Shown: positions 1-7,501 of the stretch, piece after piece
How positions within the stretch are numbered: the first letter of the stretch is position 1
Layout: the number at the start of each line of letters is the position of its first letter
Origin: JADGOV01 sp963814355
GTDB taxonomy: Bacteria > Actinomycetota > Actinomycetes > JADGOV01
DNA length: 64,000 bases
Assembly: GCA_963814355.1 (NCBI GenBank)
Contig: CAWFCZ010000017.1
Coordinates: 1-64,000 of the forward strand
Direction of reading: 5' to 3'
The notes under the pieces: model-generated
Seen by the model: only the letters and a program-made list of their open reading frames with translations
Told to the model about the DNA's origin: nothing
The model's database searches: none
Program-made: the position numbers and the translations under genes

Positions 1-299
1 TGCGTCTGGCGACCACAGCCACCAGGCCTTCTGGAGGCCAGGCACGCCCGGCGTCGCCACCCCCCGCTCCCGCCCGCAGCACACTCGTGACGCCAGCACC
101 GCCGTGTGCTCCGAGGAACCACCACGCAGCCGCGTTCGAGGCACTGTTTGCCTGCCGCGCAGGCCCGAGCCCCGCCGGGCGGGTTGTGAGGCACCGCGCG
201 GCGGCGGGCAGGCTCACGAGGGCCGGTGCGGCATGCTGTATACGAACACTCGGCGGGGTGATGGTCACGGGGCGCGGGCCAATCGATGAAAGAGGTGAG
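1..299. other. No supported gene
   Basis: Short open frames exist here, but none has a recognisable motif, a convincing ribosome-binding site or a clear codon signature. The stretch lies upstream of the inverted-repeat element at 300-334. It may be the upstream region of a gene lying to the left of the window. Confidence 0.4.
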
Positions 300-334
300 G
301 TGAGTCAGAGCACTGAGCCTGTTCTCTGACTGAG
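300..334. promoter_or_regulatory. Inverted-repeat element, copy 1
   Basis: AGTCAGAG (303-310) and CTCTGACT (324-331) form a perfect 8-bp inverted repeat with a 13-nt spacer. A second element at 4364-4400 has the same arms, extended to 12 bp, and the same 13-nt spacer. Read on the minus strand, this spacer shares AGGCTC with copy 2, so the two copies point in opposite directions. It may be an operator for a dyad-binding regulator such as the XRE protein encoded between the copies; that link is inference. Confidence 0.5.
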
Positions 335-532
335 ATGGGGAAGCCTAACCACGAGTACCCGCGAGAAGTCAAGCCGTCAGCACTTTCAAAGCTGAGCGTG
401 TCGGTTCGCCGGGAGAGACTCTCATGATCGGCGCCTGCCCGACCGCCTGGCGGAAGGGCAAGACGTTCAAGGAGACGCTTGGATGACCGCTATAGCTTGG
501 CCTCCCAGCCCGCGACGGATGGAGACCTACAC

Positions 533-1598
533 ATGAGCGGCGCGTTGGTCAGCTCCTTCGGGCAAGCATTGCCGCCGGTAAGGCGGCAGGCCGAGCTGTG
601 GGACGGATTCTTCGCCGAGCACTACCAGAACAACGGTCTCGCGGCGAGGCTCTTTCGGAGCGTCGGCGTCGAGACTCGGCACGGCGTTGTCGACCCCTGC
701 AGCGAAGACGTCTCGCATTGGGGAACCGGCGCCCGAATGGCCCGCTTTGTGACAGAGGCGTTGCCGCTCGGGAAAGAAGCGCTCTCCGCCGCCCTGAGTT
801 CAGCTGGGGTCCGACCGGAAGAAGTCGGACTCCTTGTCGTGGCCTCCTGCACTGGGTATGCCACTCCTGGGCTGAACATTCTGCTAGCTCGGGACCTCGA
901 CATGGCGCCGGATCTGCGCAGCCTGATGTTGGGGCATATGGGCTGCTATGCGGCGATCCCGGGCCTGGGCGCAGCGGTAGATTATGTTGCCGTCCACCAG
1001 CGACCCGCGATGCTCCTATGCCTAGAACTCACAAGCCTGCATCTTCAACCCGCTCAGGAGGTTTCCCATCCCATAACTCCGGAAGCCGTCCAGCAGATGG
1101 TGGTGCACGCGCTGTTCGGGGACGCGGCCGCGGCGGTTGTGGTCACGCCGGCGGCAGGAGTCGGCTCTCTGGAGGTCATCGACGTCGCGGCCGTCACGGA
1201 CACCACGACCGCCGACATGATGACCTGGGACGTGACTGACCTCGGCTTCCGCATGGGGCTATCGCCGGACGTGCCTGACATTCTTGCCCGGCACATCCGG
1301 CCGGCGATGGAAGATCTTCTAGCTCAACATGGGCTCTCACTCCCGGACGTGGAGGCCTGGGTAGTGCATCCTGGTGGCCCCAAGAATCTTGGAGTCGGTC
1401 GGCGATGCACTCGACCTGGACTCAGACGCCACCGCGGTCTCCCGCGACGTTCTGCGCGAGTACGGGAACTGCTCATCCGCCACTGTGCTCATGATCCTGG
1501 ATAGGGTCCGCAGGCAGGCAACTTCTGGCGGCTACGTGGTGGCCCTCGCGTTCGGCCCCGGTCTGACGCTCTACGCCACTCTCCTCCGGGCATGCTGA
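533..1598 (+). pseudogene. Type III polyketide synthase (chalcone/stilbene synthase family), frameshifted
   Basis: This family condenses malonyl-CoA units on a Cys-His-Asn active site to make small aromatic or pyrone polyketides. The ATG at 533 is preceded by GGAGA at 521-525. Family signatures are clear: CTGYATPGLN, the active-site Cys in GHMGCYAA (about residue 138), His in VVHPGGPK (about 279), and Asn in YGNCSSATV near the C-terminus. The frame breaks directly after HPGGPK: one surplus A at 1385/1386 moves the reading into the next frame, where ILESVGDALDLD and the Asn motif continue to a stop at 1598. Without that base the protein would be about 354 residues, the normal family size. It is either a recent pseudogene or an assembly error. 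As written, the product loses the catalytic Asn. A regulator gene follows immediately. Confidence 0.85.
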
Positions 1599-1668
1599 GT
1601 TGGGCGGTGGCCAATCAGAGCGGGGCGACGTCGGTGGATCCCGCACTTCACCCGCGGTGCAGCCGGCC

Positions 1669-2193
1669 GTGAGCGACGTGGACGCAGTACCGGAGCCGTC
1701 CCTGGCGGAAAAGCTCGACCGCCTCTTCCGTCTGGTGCGGCCCACAGGTGAGGCCCGCGAATACAGCTACAAAGAGGTGGCCGCCGGCGTCACCGCTCGC
1801 GGGGGGCCGGCAACCTCAGAAAACTACCTTTATCTTCTCCGCGTAGGGCGCCGCGACAATCCGGGGAAGAAACTGTTAGAGACACTTGCCGACTTCTTCG
1901 GTGTCGGCGTGTCTTATTTCTACGCCAGCGGTTCCGCCTCACAAGACGCCGACGCCGAACTCGAGCTCATGGCAGCGCTACGAGATAGCTCCATTCGGCA
2001 GCTCGCCCTTCGCTCCGTGGACCTATCAAAAGGGAACTTGAGGCACCTGATCGGGATCGTCGAGCAGATTCGGGGGTTGGAGGGGCTGCCTAGTGAGGCC
2101 CGGCCGCCTGTGGAAACATGGAGCAGCGACCCCCCGGAGGACGAGGCGGAGGCCCACCGCGATGCTAAAGACGATCAAGCAGGGCCGGGATAG
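1669..2193 (+). CDS. XRE-family helix-turn-helix transcriptional regulator
   Basis: The N-terminal part reads EPSLAEKLDRLFRLV, then a helix-turn-helix region with YKEVAAGVTARGG and ENYLYLLRVGRRDNPGKK, then LADFFGVGVSYFY. This is the typical layout of actinobacterial XRE regulators that pair with ImmA/IrrE peptidases. The frame is open from a TTG at 1600, two bases after the polyketide synthase stop; the GTG at 1669 is preferred because conserved sequence begins just after it, but no strong Shine-Dalgarno decides the start. It overlaps the downstream metallopeptidase by 32 bases, which implies co-expression. In related pairs the peptidase inactivates the repressor; that role is inferred here. 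Confidence 0.75.
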   Translation: MSDVDAVPEPSLAEKLDRLFRLVRPTGEAREYSYKEVAAGVTARGGPATSENYLYLLRVGRRDNPGKKLLETLADFFGVGVSYFYASGSASQDADAELELMAALRDSSIRQLALRSVDLSKGNLRHLIGIVEQIRGLEGLPSEARPPVETWSSDPPEDEAEAHRDAKDDQAGPG

Positions 2194-2704
2194 TAGCCGG
2201 CAGCTGGAGCGATCGTGCCAGAAGAGGATCGCCCGGCTTGATCTTCCGTCCCCGTTCCGCCTTCCCGAGCTAGCCGCTCGACTGGAGGCGCAGCGGGGGC
2301 GCGAGCTGTGGGTGCTCGGCAACAACGAGCTGCCCGCCGAGATCACCGGGCTATGGGTCGGCACCGTAACAAGGGACTACGTCTTCTACCGTGCACGGCT
2401 GGACGGTTGTCGTCGCGACACGACGATCATGCATGAGTTCGCCCACATCATCTGCGATCACCGGTCAGCGCGGATCGCCGACAAGGCTTGGCTGGCCGAG
2501 CGTTTCCCGTGGCTTGGCGGCCTTGGAGAAGTCGAGCACATGTGCATGCGCACCGACTACGGCACTGCCGAGGAGCACGAAGCCGAGCTCATCGCCTCAC
2601 TCATCCTTGCGCGCAGGGACGTCGGCCAGCGGCGGCCGCCAACAGGGCTGCCATCGGAAGAGCAGCAGGCCCGGCACCGCTTGGAAGGCATTTGGGGAGC
2701 GTGA
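2162..2704 (+). CDS. ImmA/IrrE-family zinc metallopeptidase
   Basis: The catalytic motif HEFAH (residues 91-95 from the ATG at 2162) with ICDH after it is the HExxH signature of ImmA/IrrE peptidases. A later acidic stretch, EEHEAELIA, supplies the likely third zinc ligand, as is usual in this family. GGAGG about ten bases upstream supports the ATG at 2162, although the frame is open from 2093. The gene starts inside the XRE gene and its TGA overlaps the GTG of the next gene. Family members cleave or sequester a partner repressor; here the partner would be the XRE protein just upstream (inference from context). Confidence 0.8.
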   Translation: MLKTIKQGRDSSRQLERSCQKRIARLDLPSPFRLPELAARLEAQRGRELWVLGNNELPAEITGLWVGTVTRDYVFYRARLDGCRRDTTIMHEFAHIICDHRSARIADKAWLAERFPWLGGLGEVEHMCMRTDYGTAEEHEAELIASLILARRDVGQRRPPTGLPSEEQQARHRLEGIWGA

Positions 2705-3954
2705 GACCAGGCTCACGTTGGAACGACGTGACTTCTGGCGGGATCGCCCAAGTGGTCCTTCCGGTCTACTACTCCGGAGCTGCCCTGCGACTCCTCGCAC
2801 TGTTGCGGAAGAGCGACGACCCTGCGGTGCGTGAGATGGGCTTGGCGTTGACTGCCATAGCGATTGGTGGCAGCACCCTCGCGCCCGGTGCGCTCGACAG
2901 TATCGAGAGTCTGGTAGGAGACGCGAACTACGGCCGTTTCCTCAGCCAGGTTGGAACGACGGTCGCCGCCGGGCTGGGCAATGCCGTCCTGCTCCGTACT
3001 GCCTACACCCCGGAGCAAGCCGAGGCCAAGGTGCTGGCCGGGCGTCGTCGGATGGTCAACACCCTTGTGGTAATGACCATGTTGTTCTGTCGGGACCGTC
3101 CCCTCGCCGCGGAGCTGCAGCTGCCGTCGGAACGGCTCTACGACCCATTGACGGCCACGTACTGGCTTGTGTTCTCCCAGTTCATGGTCCGGTCCGTAGG
3201 CGGGGTTGCCTACCTCGCCCACCGCACATCACGACTAACCCAGGAAGAGTCGTTGAGCGGTGGCTTACGCTGCGCCACCGCCGGCGCGGTGCTACTCGCC
3301 AGCTTCTACGGCCAGCTCGCCGCCGGCCTAGCCGGACGCTTGGTGTCTCACCGCCTCCCGCCCCCTCTACGAGGAGTCCCAGCGCAGGCCGTCATCGGAA
3401 CAGGTGCCGCGGCCATCGCGATCGGGGTAAGCCTGCCGTGCGCCGTGGCACGCCTGCGTACGGCAAAGAACTACGTGCAGGACGCCCGCAGCTGTCTTCG
3501 CCTCGGCTCGATGTGGCGACCCTTCCGGAGAGAGGTTCCGGACGCGACGCTACCCGTCGGGCACCTCCGCAGCCCCGACGTACGCCTGTTCCGTCGAGTG
3601 ATCGAAACCCTCGATGGCCTTGACCGACTAGAAAGCCGGCAAGATCCGGGAGGGCGGATACGTGAGATCGCCGAGGACATCGGCCGCCAGCGTGGCCTAA
3701 CCGCCGAGGACATCACGGCGCTGGAGCGGGCAGCGCTCGTCCGGTACGCGAACCTCTGCCGACAAGACGATCTCGACGGTAGGGACATCCCGGCCACGGC
3801 CGCCGACGGGGCTGCCCCGACGATTCACGCTGACTACCGTAAGGAGGCGCCGCGCCTAATCCGGGCCGGGAAGTACTTGCGCCGCTCGACGCTGCCCTAC
3901 CAAGTCGTCGGACGTGTTCGTGAACTCGATCACCAGGGTGAAAGGATCGGTTAG
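2701..3954 (+). CDS. MAB_1171c-family putative membrane transporter with DUF6545-like tail
   Basis: The N-terminal half has several hydrophobic segments (for example VVLPVYYSGAALRLLALL, VNTLVVMTMLF, LLASFYGQLAAGLAGRL and a later VIGTGAAAIAIGVSLP), consistent with an integral membrane protein. The soluble C-terminal part includes RLFRRVIETLDGLDRL followed by a charged helical region, which matches the DUF6545-type tail of MAB_1171c-family proteins. The GTG at 2701 overlaps the metallopeptidase TGA by four bases and is in frame; GTG 2728 is an alternative. The frame extends upstream to 2488, but that part only shadows the peptidase gene. XRE, ImmA/IrrE and this family recur together in actinobacteria. 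The biochemical role is unknown. Confidence 0.7.
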   Translation: MRPGSRWNDVTSGGIAQVVLPVYYSGAALRLLALLRKSDDPAVREMGLALTAIAIGGSTLAPGALDSIESLVGDANYGRFLSQVGTTVAAGLGNAVLLRTAYTPEQAEAKVLAGRRRMVNTLVVMTMLFCRDRPLAAELQLPSERLYDPLTATYWLVFSQFMVRSVGGVAYLAHRTSRLTQEESLSGGLRCATAGAVLLASFYGQLAAGLAGRLVSHRLPPPLRGVPAQAVIGTGAAAIAIGVSLPCAVARLRTAKNYVQDARSCLRLGSMWRPFRREVPDATLPVGHLRSPDVRLFRRVIETLDGLDRLESRQDPGGRIREIAEDIGRQRGLTAEDITALERAALVRYANLCRQDDLDGRDIPATAADGAAPTIHADYRKEAPRLIRAGKYLRRSTLPYQVVGRVRELDHQGERIG

Positions 3955-3958
3955 GGCA

Positions 3959-4156
3959 ATGGCAGGACCAGATCTGAATGCCGAGGCGAAGGTAGGAATC
4001 CGGCCAGCCCCGGAAGGCATCGCAAAGAAATGCAACTGCCTGGCCAGCGACTCCGACGAAGCGGGCTACCTCGAGTATGCAGTTGGACGTGCGGAGTGCG
4101 AGAAATACCTCGCCGAGGTGCGCAGCGAGTGCCCTGTACACGGGTCGAAGCGCTGA
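3959..4156 (+). CDS. Small hypothetical protein, last gene of the XRE-peptidase-membrane cassette
   Basis: This 65-residue frame begins with an ATG five bases after the stop of the membrane-protein gene, so it is probably co-transcribed. An upstream in-frame start at 3914 would overlap the previous gene. The protein is hydrophilic, with a CNC motif and a second Cys pair near the end (AECEKY, SECPVHG). It could bind a metal, but no family was recognised. The position is the main support. Confidence 0.5.
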   Translation: MAGPDLNAEAKVGIRPAPEGIAKKCNCLASDSDEAGYLEYAVGRAECEKYLAEVRSECPVHGSKR

Positions 4157-4363
4157 TCCGCTAAGCCACACGCCGTCGCTAGCCAGGCGCCTCCCACTGC
4201 ACTTCGTCGCAAGCCGCGCCCTCCGGGGCCGGGAGCCACCCTCGTGCCACGCATCCGTGACAGTGGCCAAGGGAGCCCTCTCGTAGGCGACGGTCATGGT
4301 CCCTTCCGGCTCTAGAACCTCAAGGCGCTCGACTGGCCGAGGGTAGCGCTGCGTCCGTGGATA
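4157..4363. other. Intergenic, no gene seen
   Basis: No coding signal on either strand; long frames on the opposite strand have no motif. The gap runs into the inverted-repeat element at 4364-4400 and then the leader of the cell-wall hydrolase gene at 4619. Confidence 0.4.
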
Positions 4364-4400
4364 ACTCAGTCAGAGTGTAGGCTCGCTCCTCTGACTGAGT
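4364..4400. promoter_or_regulatory. Perfect 12-bp inverted-repeat element, copy 2
   Basis: ACTCAGTCAGAG (4364-4375) and CTCTGACTGAGT (4389-4400) are perfectly complementary with a 13-nt spacer. The arms, spacer length and AGGCTC core match the element at 300-334 in the opposite orientation. It lies about 220 bases upstream of the hydrolase gene and 200 bases after the small-protein gene. The symmetry suggests a dimeric regulator site; the XRE protein is the nearest candidate. Confidence 0.55.
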
Positions 4401-4618
4401 AGTCTCCGGAAGAACGTCGAGAGTTGAATGTCCCTGCTTGCTGATCAGGCCGTCCCCCGACAGAGGGCCGCCTTGAGCTGCGCCCGGTCGGTTGCTGGTG
4501 GGGCTAGTGCGTGCGTCCTGGCCTTCGTGGTGGTACTCGGGGGCGCCGGACCACAGCGGGGTCCCACCGCCTTCAGTAGCCGGCTCGTGGTTCGACCGCG
4601 CCGGCGCCAACGGGCGTC

Positions 4619-6355
4619 ATGAGGTGGGTCGCCGGTGTGCTGGCGGTGGTGCTGGCGGCGGTGTTGCTGGTTGTGGTGGTCGTGGGTGGCGGGGTGGTGT
4701 TGCAGGCGGTGGCCGCGTGCGGGGCGTCTGGTGGTGGGGGGCTGCTGGGGTCGAGCCAGATCGCCGACGCGGAGGCGAAGCTGGGGATGGCCTTGCCCTA
4801 CAGCCGGGAGTACGTCTCCTCTTGGCGGGGTCGGGTGGCGGTTACCCCCGGCCATATCCCGGTGTTGTCGATCAAGGCGGCGGGGACGTCGTGGGCGGCG
4901 GTCGCCTCGGGTGCGCAGGATGCGGTGATCCGGGCGCAGGCCCGGCAGGTGGCCGCGATCCCCGGCCCCGTGTATCTGGCGTTTCACCACGAGCCGGAGA
5001 ACGACCCGGGTATGGGCTCACCGACCCAGTACATCGCCGCCTGGCGGCGTTACGTGGCGGTGTTCCGCGCGGCCGGGGTGTCCAACGTGCGGTGGACGTG
5101 GATCGTGATGGCTGATTCGTTCAACGGGTCGGGGGCGACGGCGGATGCGTTCTACCCGGGTGACGAGGTGATCGATGTGGTGGCCGCCGACGGCTACAAC
5201 TGGCAGGGGGTCCGGCCGGGCGAGGGCCGCAGCTTTCAGTTGGTGTTCGCCGCCTTCTACGCGTGGGGCGCCGCCCACCGCAAGCCGATGATCGTCGCCG
5301 AGTTCGGGATGAGCGCTCAACCGGGGCGGGCGCGGTGGATCACCGACGCGGCGGCGGCGGTGCGGTCGTGGCCGCTGCTGCAGGCTGTGTTGTGGTACGA
5401 CGCCCGGGACTTCACCCTCGGCCCGGACGCGGTCGCCCCGCTCCGCGCTTTCGCCGGCAGCGCCGCGACCGCCCCGCCGGCCGGCGGCGTCCCGGCTGGT
5501 GGCGGGCGGTTGTCGTGGGGGCAGGTGAAGGGCTACGCGGCGGCGGCCGGGTTCACCGGGGCGGACCTGGATGTCGCGACCGCGATCACCGAGGTGGAGT
5601 CGGGGCGGGACCCGCTGGCCCGCAACCCGTCGGGCGCGGCCGGGTTGTGGCAGATCTTGCAGAGTGCCCATCCGGAGCTGTTCGCCCGTTACGACTGGCG
5701 GGACCCGGCGCAGAACGCGGTGATGGCCTACGCGGTGTACCGAAACGCTGGGGGGTCGTTCACTCCGTGGGTGACCTTCACTTCGGGCGCTTACCTGCGC
5801 TTCCTCCCGGACGCGTCGGCGGCGACCGCGGACGGCGGGGCGGGCGGTGGGGTGCCGGCCGGCTGCCCGGCCCCGGCCGGCGGTGCGGGTGGGGCCGCCC
5901 CGGGGGTGTCCACCGCCGGTATCCCGTGCGCCGCCGGGATCGACGCCGGGCTCGCCCAGGCCCCGGGCGGGGTGGCGATCCGGTTGTGCACCGTCGGCGG
6001 GATCACGGTGAACACCAGCCTCGCCGGCCCGCTCTCCCAGCTCCTGACCGCCGCCGGGAGCGCCGGGCTGCGCATCGGCGGCGGCGGGTTCCGCTCCGAA
6101 GCCCAGCAGATCGCCCTACGCCGGGCGCACTGCCCGGACGTGTGGACCTCCCCACCGTCCTCCTGTCACCCGCCGACCGCGATCCCCGGCACCAGCCAGC
6201 ACGAGTGGGGGCTGGCGGTCGACTTCACCAGCAGCGGTCACCTGATCGGTTCCCACAGCGACCCCGCCTGGGGCTGGCTATCCGCCCACGCCGGCGGTTA
6301 CGGCCTGAAAAACCTCAAAACGGAACCATGGCACTGGAGCCCAAGTGGCCGGTAA
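4619..6355 (+). CDS. Secreted three-domain cell-wall hydrolase: GH26-like, lytic transglycosylase-like and M15 D,D-carboxypeptidase-like
   Basis: An N-terminal hydrophobic segment (VLAVVLAAVLLVVVVV) serves as signal anchor. Residues about 45-280 resemble GH26 glycoside hydrolases, with acid/base candidate Glu125 in FHHEPEND and nucleophile candidate Glu228 in VAEFGMS. Residues about 300-395 are a lytic-transglycosylase-like domain with Glu325 in ITEVESG followed by NPSGAAGLWQI. Residues about 430-578 are a VanY/M15-type peptidase with SQHEWGLAVDF (His528, Asp535) and a terminal WHW. The domains are joined by Gly/Ala/Pro linkers. Such proteins open peptidoglycan for conjugation machinery in actinobacterial mobile elements, and the replication and mobilisation genes downstream fit that role. 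Joining a GH26-like domain to the two murein domains is unusual; its glycan target is unknown. Confidence 0.85.
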   Translation: MRWVAGVLAVVLAAVLLVVVVVGGGVVLQAVAACGASGGGGLLGSSQIADAEAKLGMALPYSREYVSSWRGRVAVTPGHIPVLSIKAAGTSWAAVASGAQDAVIRAQARQVAAIPGPVYLAFHHEPENDPGMGSPTQYIAAWRRYVAVFRAAGVSNVRWTWIVMADSFNGSGATADAFYPGDEVIDVVAADGYNWQGVRPGEGRSFQLVFAAFYAWGAAHRKPMIVAEFGMSAQPGRARWITDAAAAVRSWPLLQAVLWYDARDFTLGPDAVAPLRAFAGSAATAPPAGGVPAGGGRLSWGQVKGYAAAAGFTGADLDVATAITEVESGRDPLARNPSGAAGLWQILQSAHPELFARYDWRDPAQNAVMAYAVYRNAGGSFTPWVTFTSGAYLRFLPDASAATADGGAGGGVPAGCPAPAGGAGGAAPGVSTAGIPCAAGIDAGLAQAPGGVAIRLCTVGGITVNTSLAGPLSQLLTAAGSAGLRIGGGGFRSEAQQIALRRAHCPDVWTSPPSSCHPPTAIPGTSQHEWGLAVDFTSSGHLIGSHSDPAWGWLSAHAGGYGLKNLKTEPWHWSPSGR

Positions 6356-6399
6356 CACGCTCGAACCGAGCCGTCTATCCGAAGGAGGTCGACAAACAA

Positions 6400-6693
6400 A
6401 TGCACAAAACTTCTGCGACACGCCGCAGCGAATGCCTTCTATCTAAAACCGGTGGTGCCAGAGTGCTTCCCATGGAGAGGCAGAAGATGCCCGGTTCCGG
6501 GCGTAAGAGCAAGGGCCCACGCGAGGTGTATGCGACCAGGGTGGCGCCTGAACTCGGACGGCTGCTGCGCGAGGAGGCCGAGCGGCTTGACCTCGCCTAC
6601 AGCGAGGTGCTCGCCAACGTGCTCGCCGCGCACTATGGCCTACCTCCGGTGACTATCCCGAAGAACGAAGCCCAGATGAAGCTGACCGCGTAG
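6400..6693 (+). CDS. Small ribbon-helix-helix-like protein
   Basis: A near-perfect Shine-Dalgarno, AAGGAGGTC at 6382-6390, points to the ATG at 6400 and decides this start over the ATG at 6472. The protein is 97 residues. The conserved part runs from GRKSKGPREVYATRVAPELGRLLREEAERLDLAYSEV to the C-terminus when read in pieces: a short strand (VYATRV) followed by two helices, as in CopG/Arc-type DNA-binding proteins. It lies 44 bases after the hydrolase gene on the same strand. A regulatory role in element replication or transfer is inferred only. Confidence 0.6.
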   Translation: MHKTSATRRSECLLSKTGGARVLPMERQKMPGSGRKSKGPREVYATRVAPELGRLLREEAERLDLAYSEVLANVLAAHYGLPPVTIPKNEAQMKLTA

Positions 6694-6697
6694 CGGC

Positions 6698-6721
6698 CGG
6701 CTGACGGGCTCGCCGGCCGGC
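6698..6721 (+). terminator. Hairpin after the ribbon-helix-helix gene
   Basis: GGCCGGC and GCCGGCC form a 7-bp stem around a ten-base loop a few bases after the stop at 6693. No T-run follows, as is common in high-GC actinomycetes. It may end the hydrolase/RHH transcript. Confidence 0.35.
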
Positions 6722-6749
6722 GGTCCTGGAAAGCCGAAGACCCCGCTCC

Positions 6750-6828
6750 CCTGAGTTTCGCGGCCCAGGGAACGAGGTCTTCCGACACGTTGTGGAGGAA
6801 CTGTACCCCGAACCCCGGGCCGGGGTTC
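6750..6828. promoter_or_regulatory. Nested inverted repeats in the leader of the Cys/HTH gene
   Basis: GAAGACC near 6756 pairs with GGTCTTC near 6776-6782. A separate short hairpin, GAACCCC (6810-6816) with GGGGTTC (6822-6828), has a 5-nt loop. They sit just before the HTH protein and primase-like genes, so they may be regulatory or part of a replication origin. Structure is visible; function is inference. Confidence 0.35.
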
Positions 6829-6862
6829 CAGCAATGCGAACGCTGCGGCGTGTCGCGATGCT

Positions 6863-7501
6863 GTGCTGCCCCCGTGCGCCCGTTCCCTGCCGTCTGCCGA
6901 CCCCGCCGGGCCGGTCGTCGGGCCGCCCGACCGGGCATCTGCCCGGCCGGAGCGGCCTGCCCCGGCGCGGGTCACTGCTGGGCTGCTGTCGGGTCATGTC
7001 GGTTCGCATACCCGGTATTGCGAGGGGTGCCGCTGCCGGGCGTGTCGGGCGGCGCATGCCGGCTATTTCCGGGAGTGGCGGGCGGGGCGGATCCCCGGCC
7101 GGGTGGATACCGGGCCGGTCCGGGCGCATCTGCGGGCGCTGGTGGCTTCGGGGCTGGTGTTGGGTCATCTCGCCGATGAGGCGGGGGTGCCGCGGCGCAC
7201 GGTGTACGGGGTGTGGCACGGCGCGGGGAGCACCGCGCCGGGCACGGCGGCGGCGCTGCTCGGGCTGCGCCCGCTGCGGGTGGCGGCCGCGTTGCCGGCC
7301 CGGGTGCGGGAACTGGACGCTCTGGCCGAGGCCCGCGGGGATCGGGCCGCGCGCCGGCGGGCGGTCGACGGCCTGGACCTGGCCGGACCCCCGGCTGTGG
7401 CGGCCGCCGGGTTGGGGGTCAGCCGCCGGACGGTGCACCGCTGGCGGGCCGCGCAGGCCGCCGCCGATCAGGTTGACGGGGTGGGGGGCCGGTCGGCGTG
7501 A
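6863..7501 (+). CDS. Cys-cluster and helix-turn-helix DNA-binding protein
   Basis: Residues about 46-75 read HTRYCEGCRCRACRAAH and AGYFREWRAGR, a compact Cys/His cluster of a type often seen in actinophage and actinobacterial mobile-element proteins. Two helix-turn-helix-like segments follow: LGHLADEAGVPRRTVYGVW in the middle and AAAGLGVSRRTVHRWRAAQA near the end. The stop overlaps the GTG of the primase-like gene by four bases, indicating translational coupling. A role in replication control is likely from context, but the family is not named. The exact N-terminus is uncertain because the first 45 residues look low in information. Confidence 0.55.
   Translation: MLPPCARSLPSADPAGPVVGPPDRASARPERPAPARVTAGLLSGHVGSHTRYCEGCRCRACRAAHAGYFREWRAGRIPGRVDTGPVRAHLRALVASGLVLGHLADEAGVPRRTVYGVWHGAGSTAPGTAAALLGLRPLRVAAALPARVRELDALAEARGDRAARRRAVDGLDLAGPPAVAAAGLGVSRRTVHRWRAAQAAADQVDGVGGRSA

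Noticed and set aside
2488..2700. Upstream extension of the MAB_1171c-type membrane protein gene
   Set aside because: It overlaps the ImmA/IrrE gene fully, has no conserved residues, and a coupled GTG at 2701 fits better.
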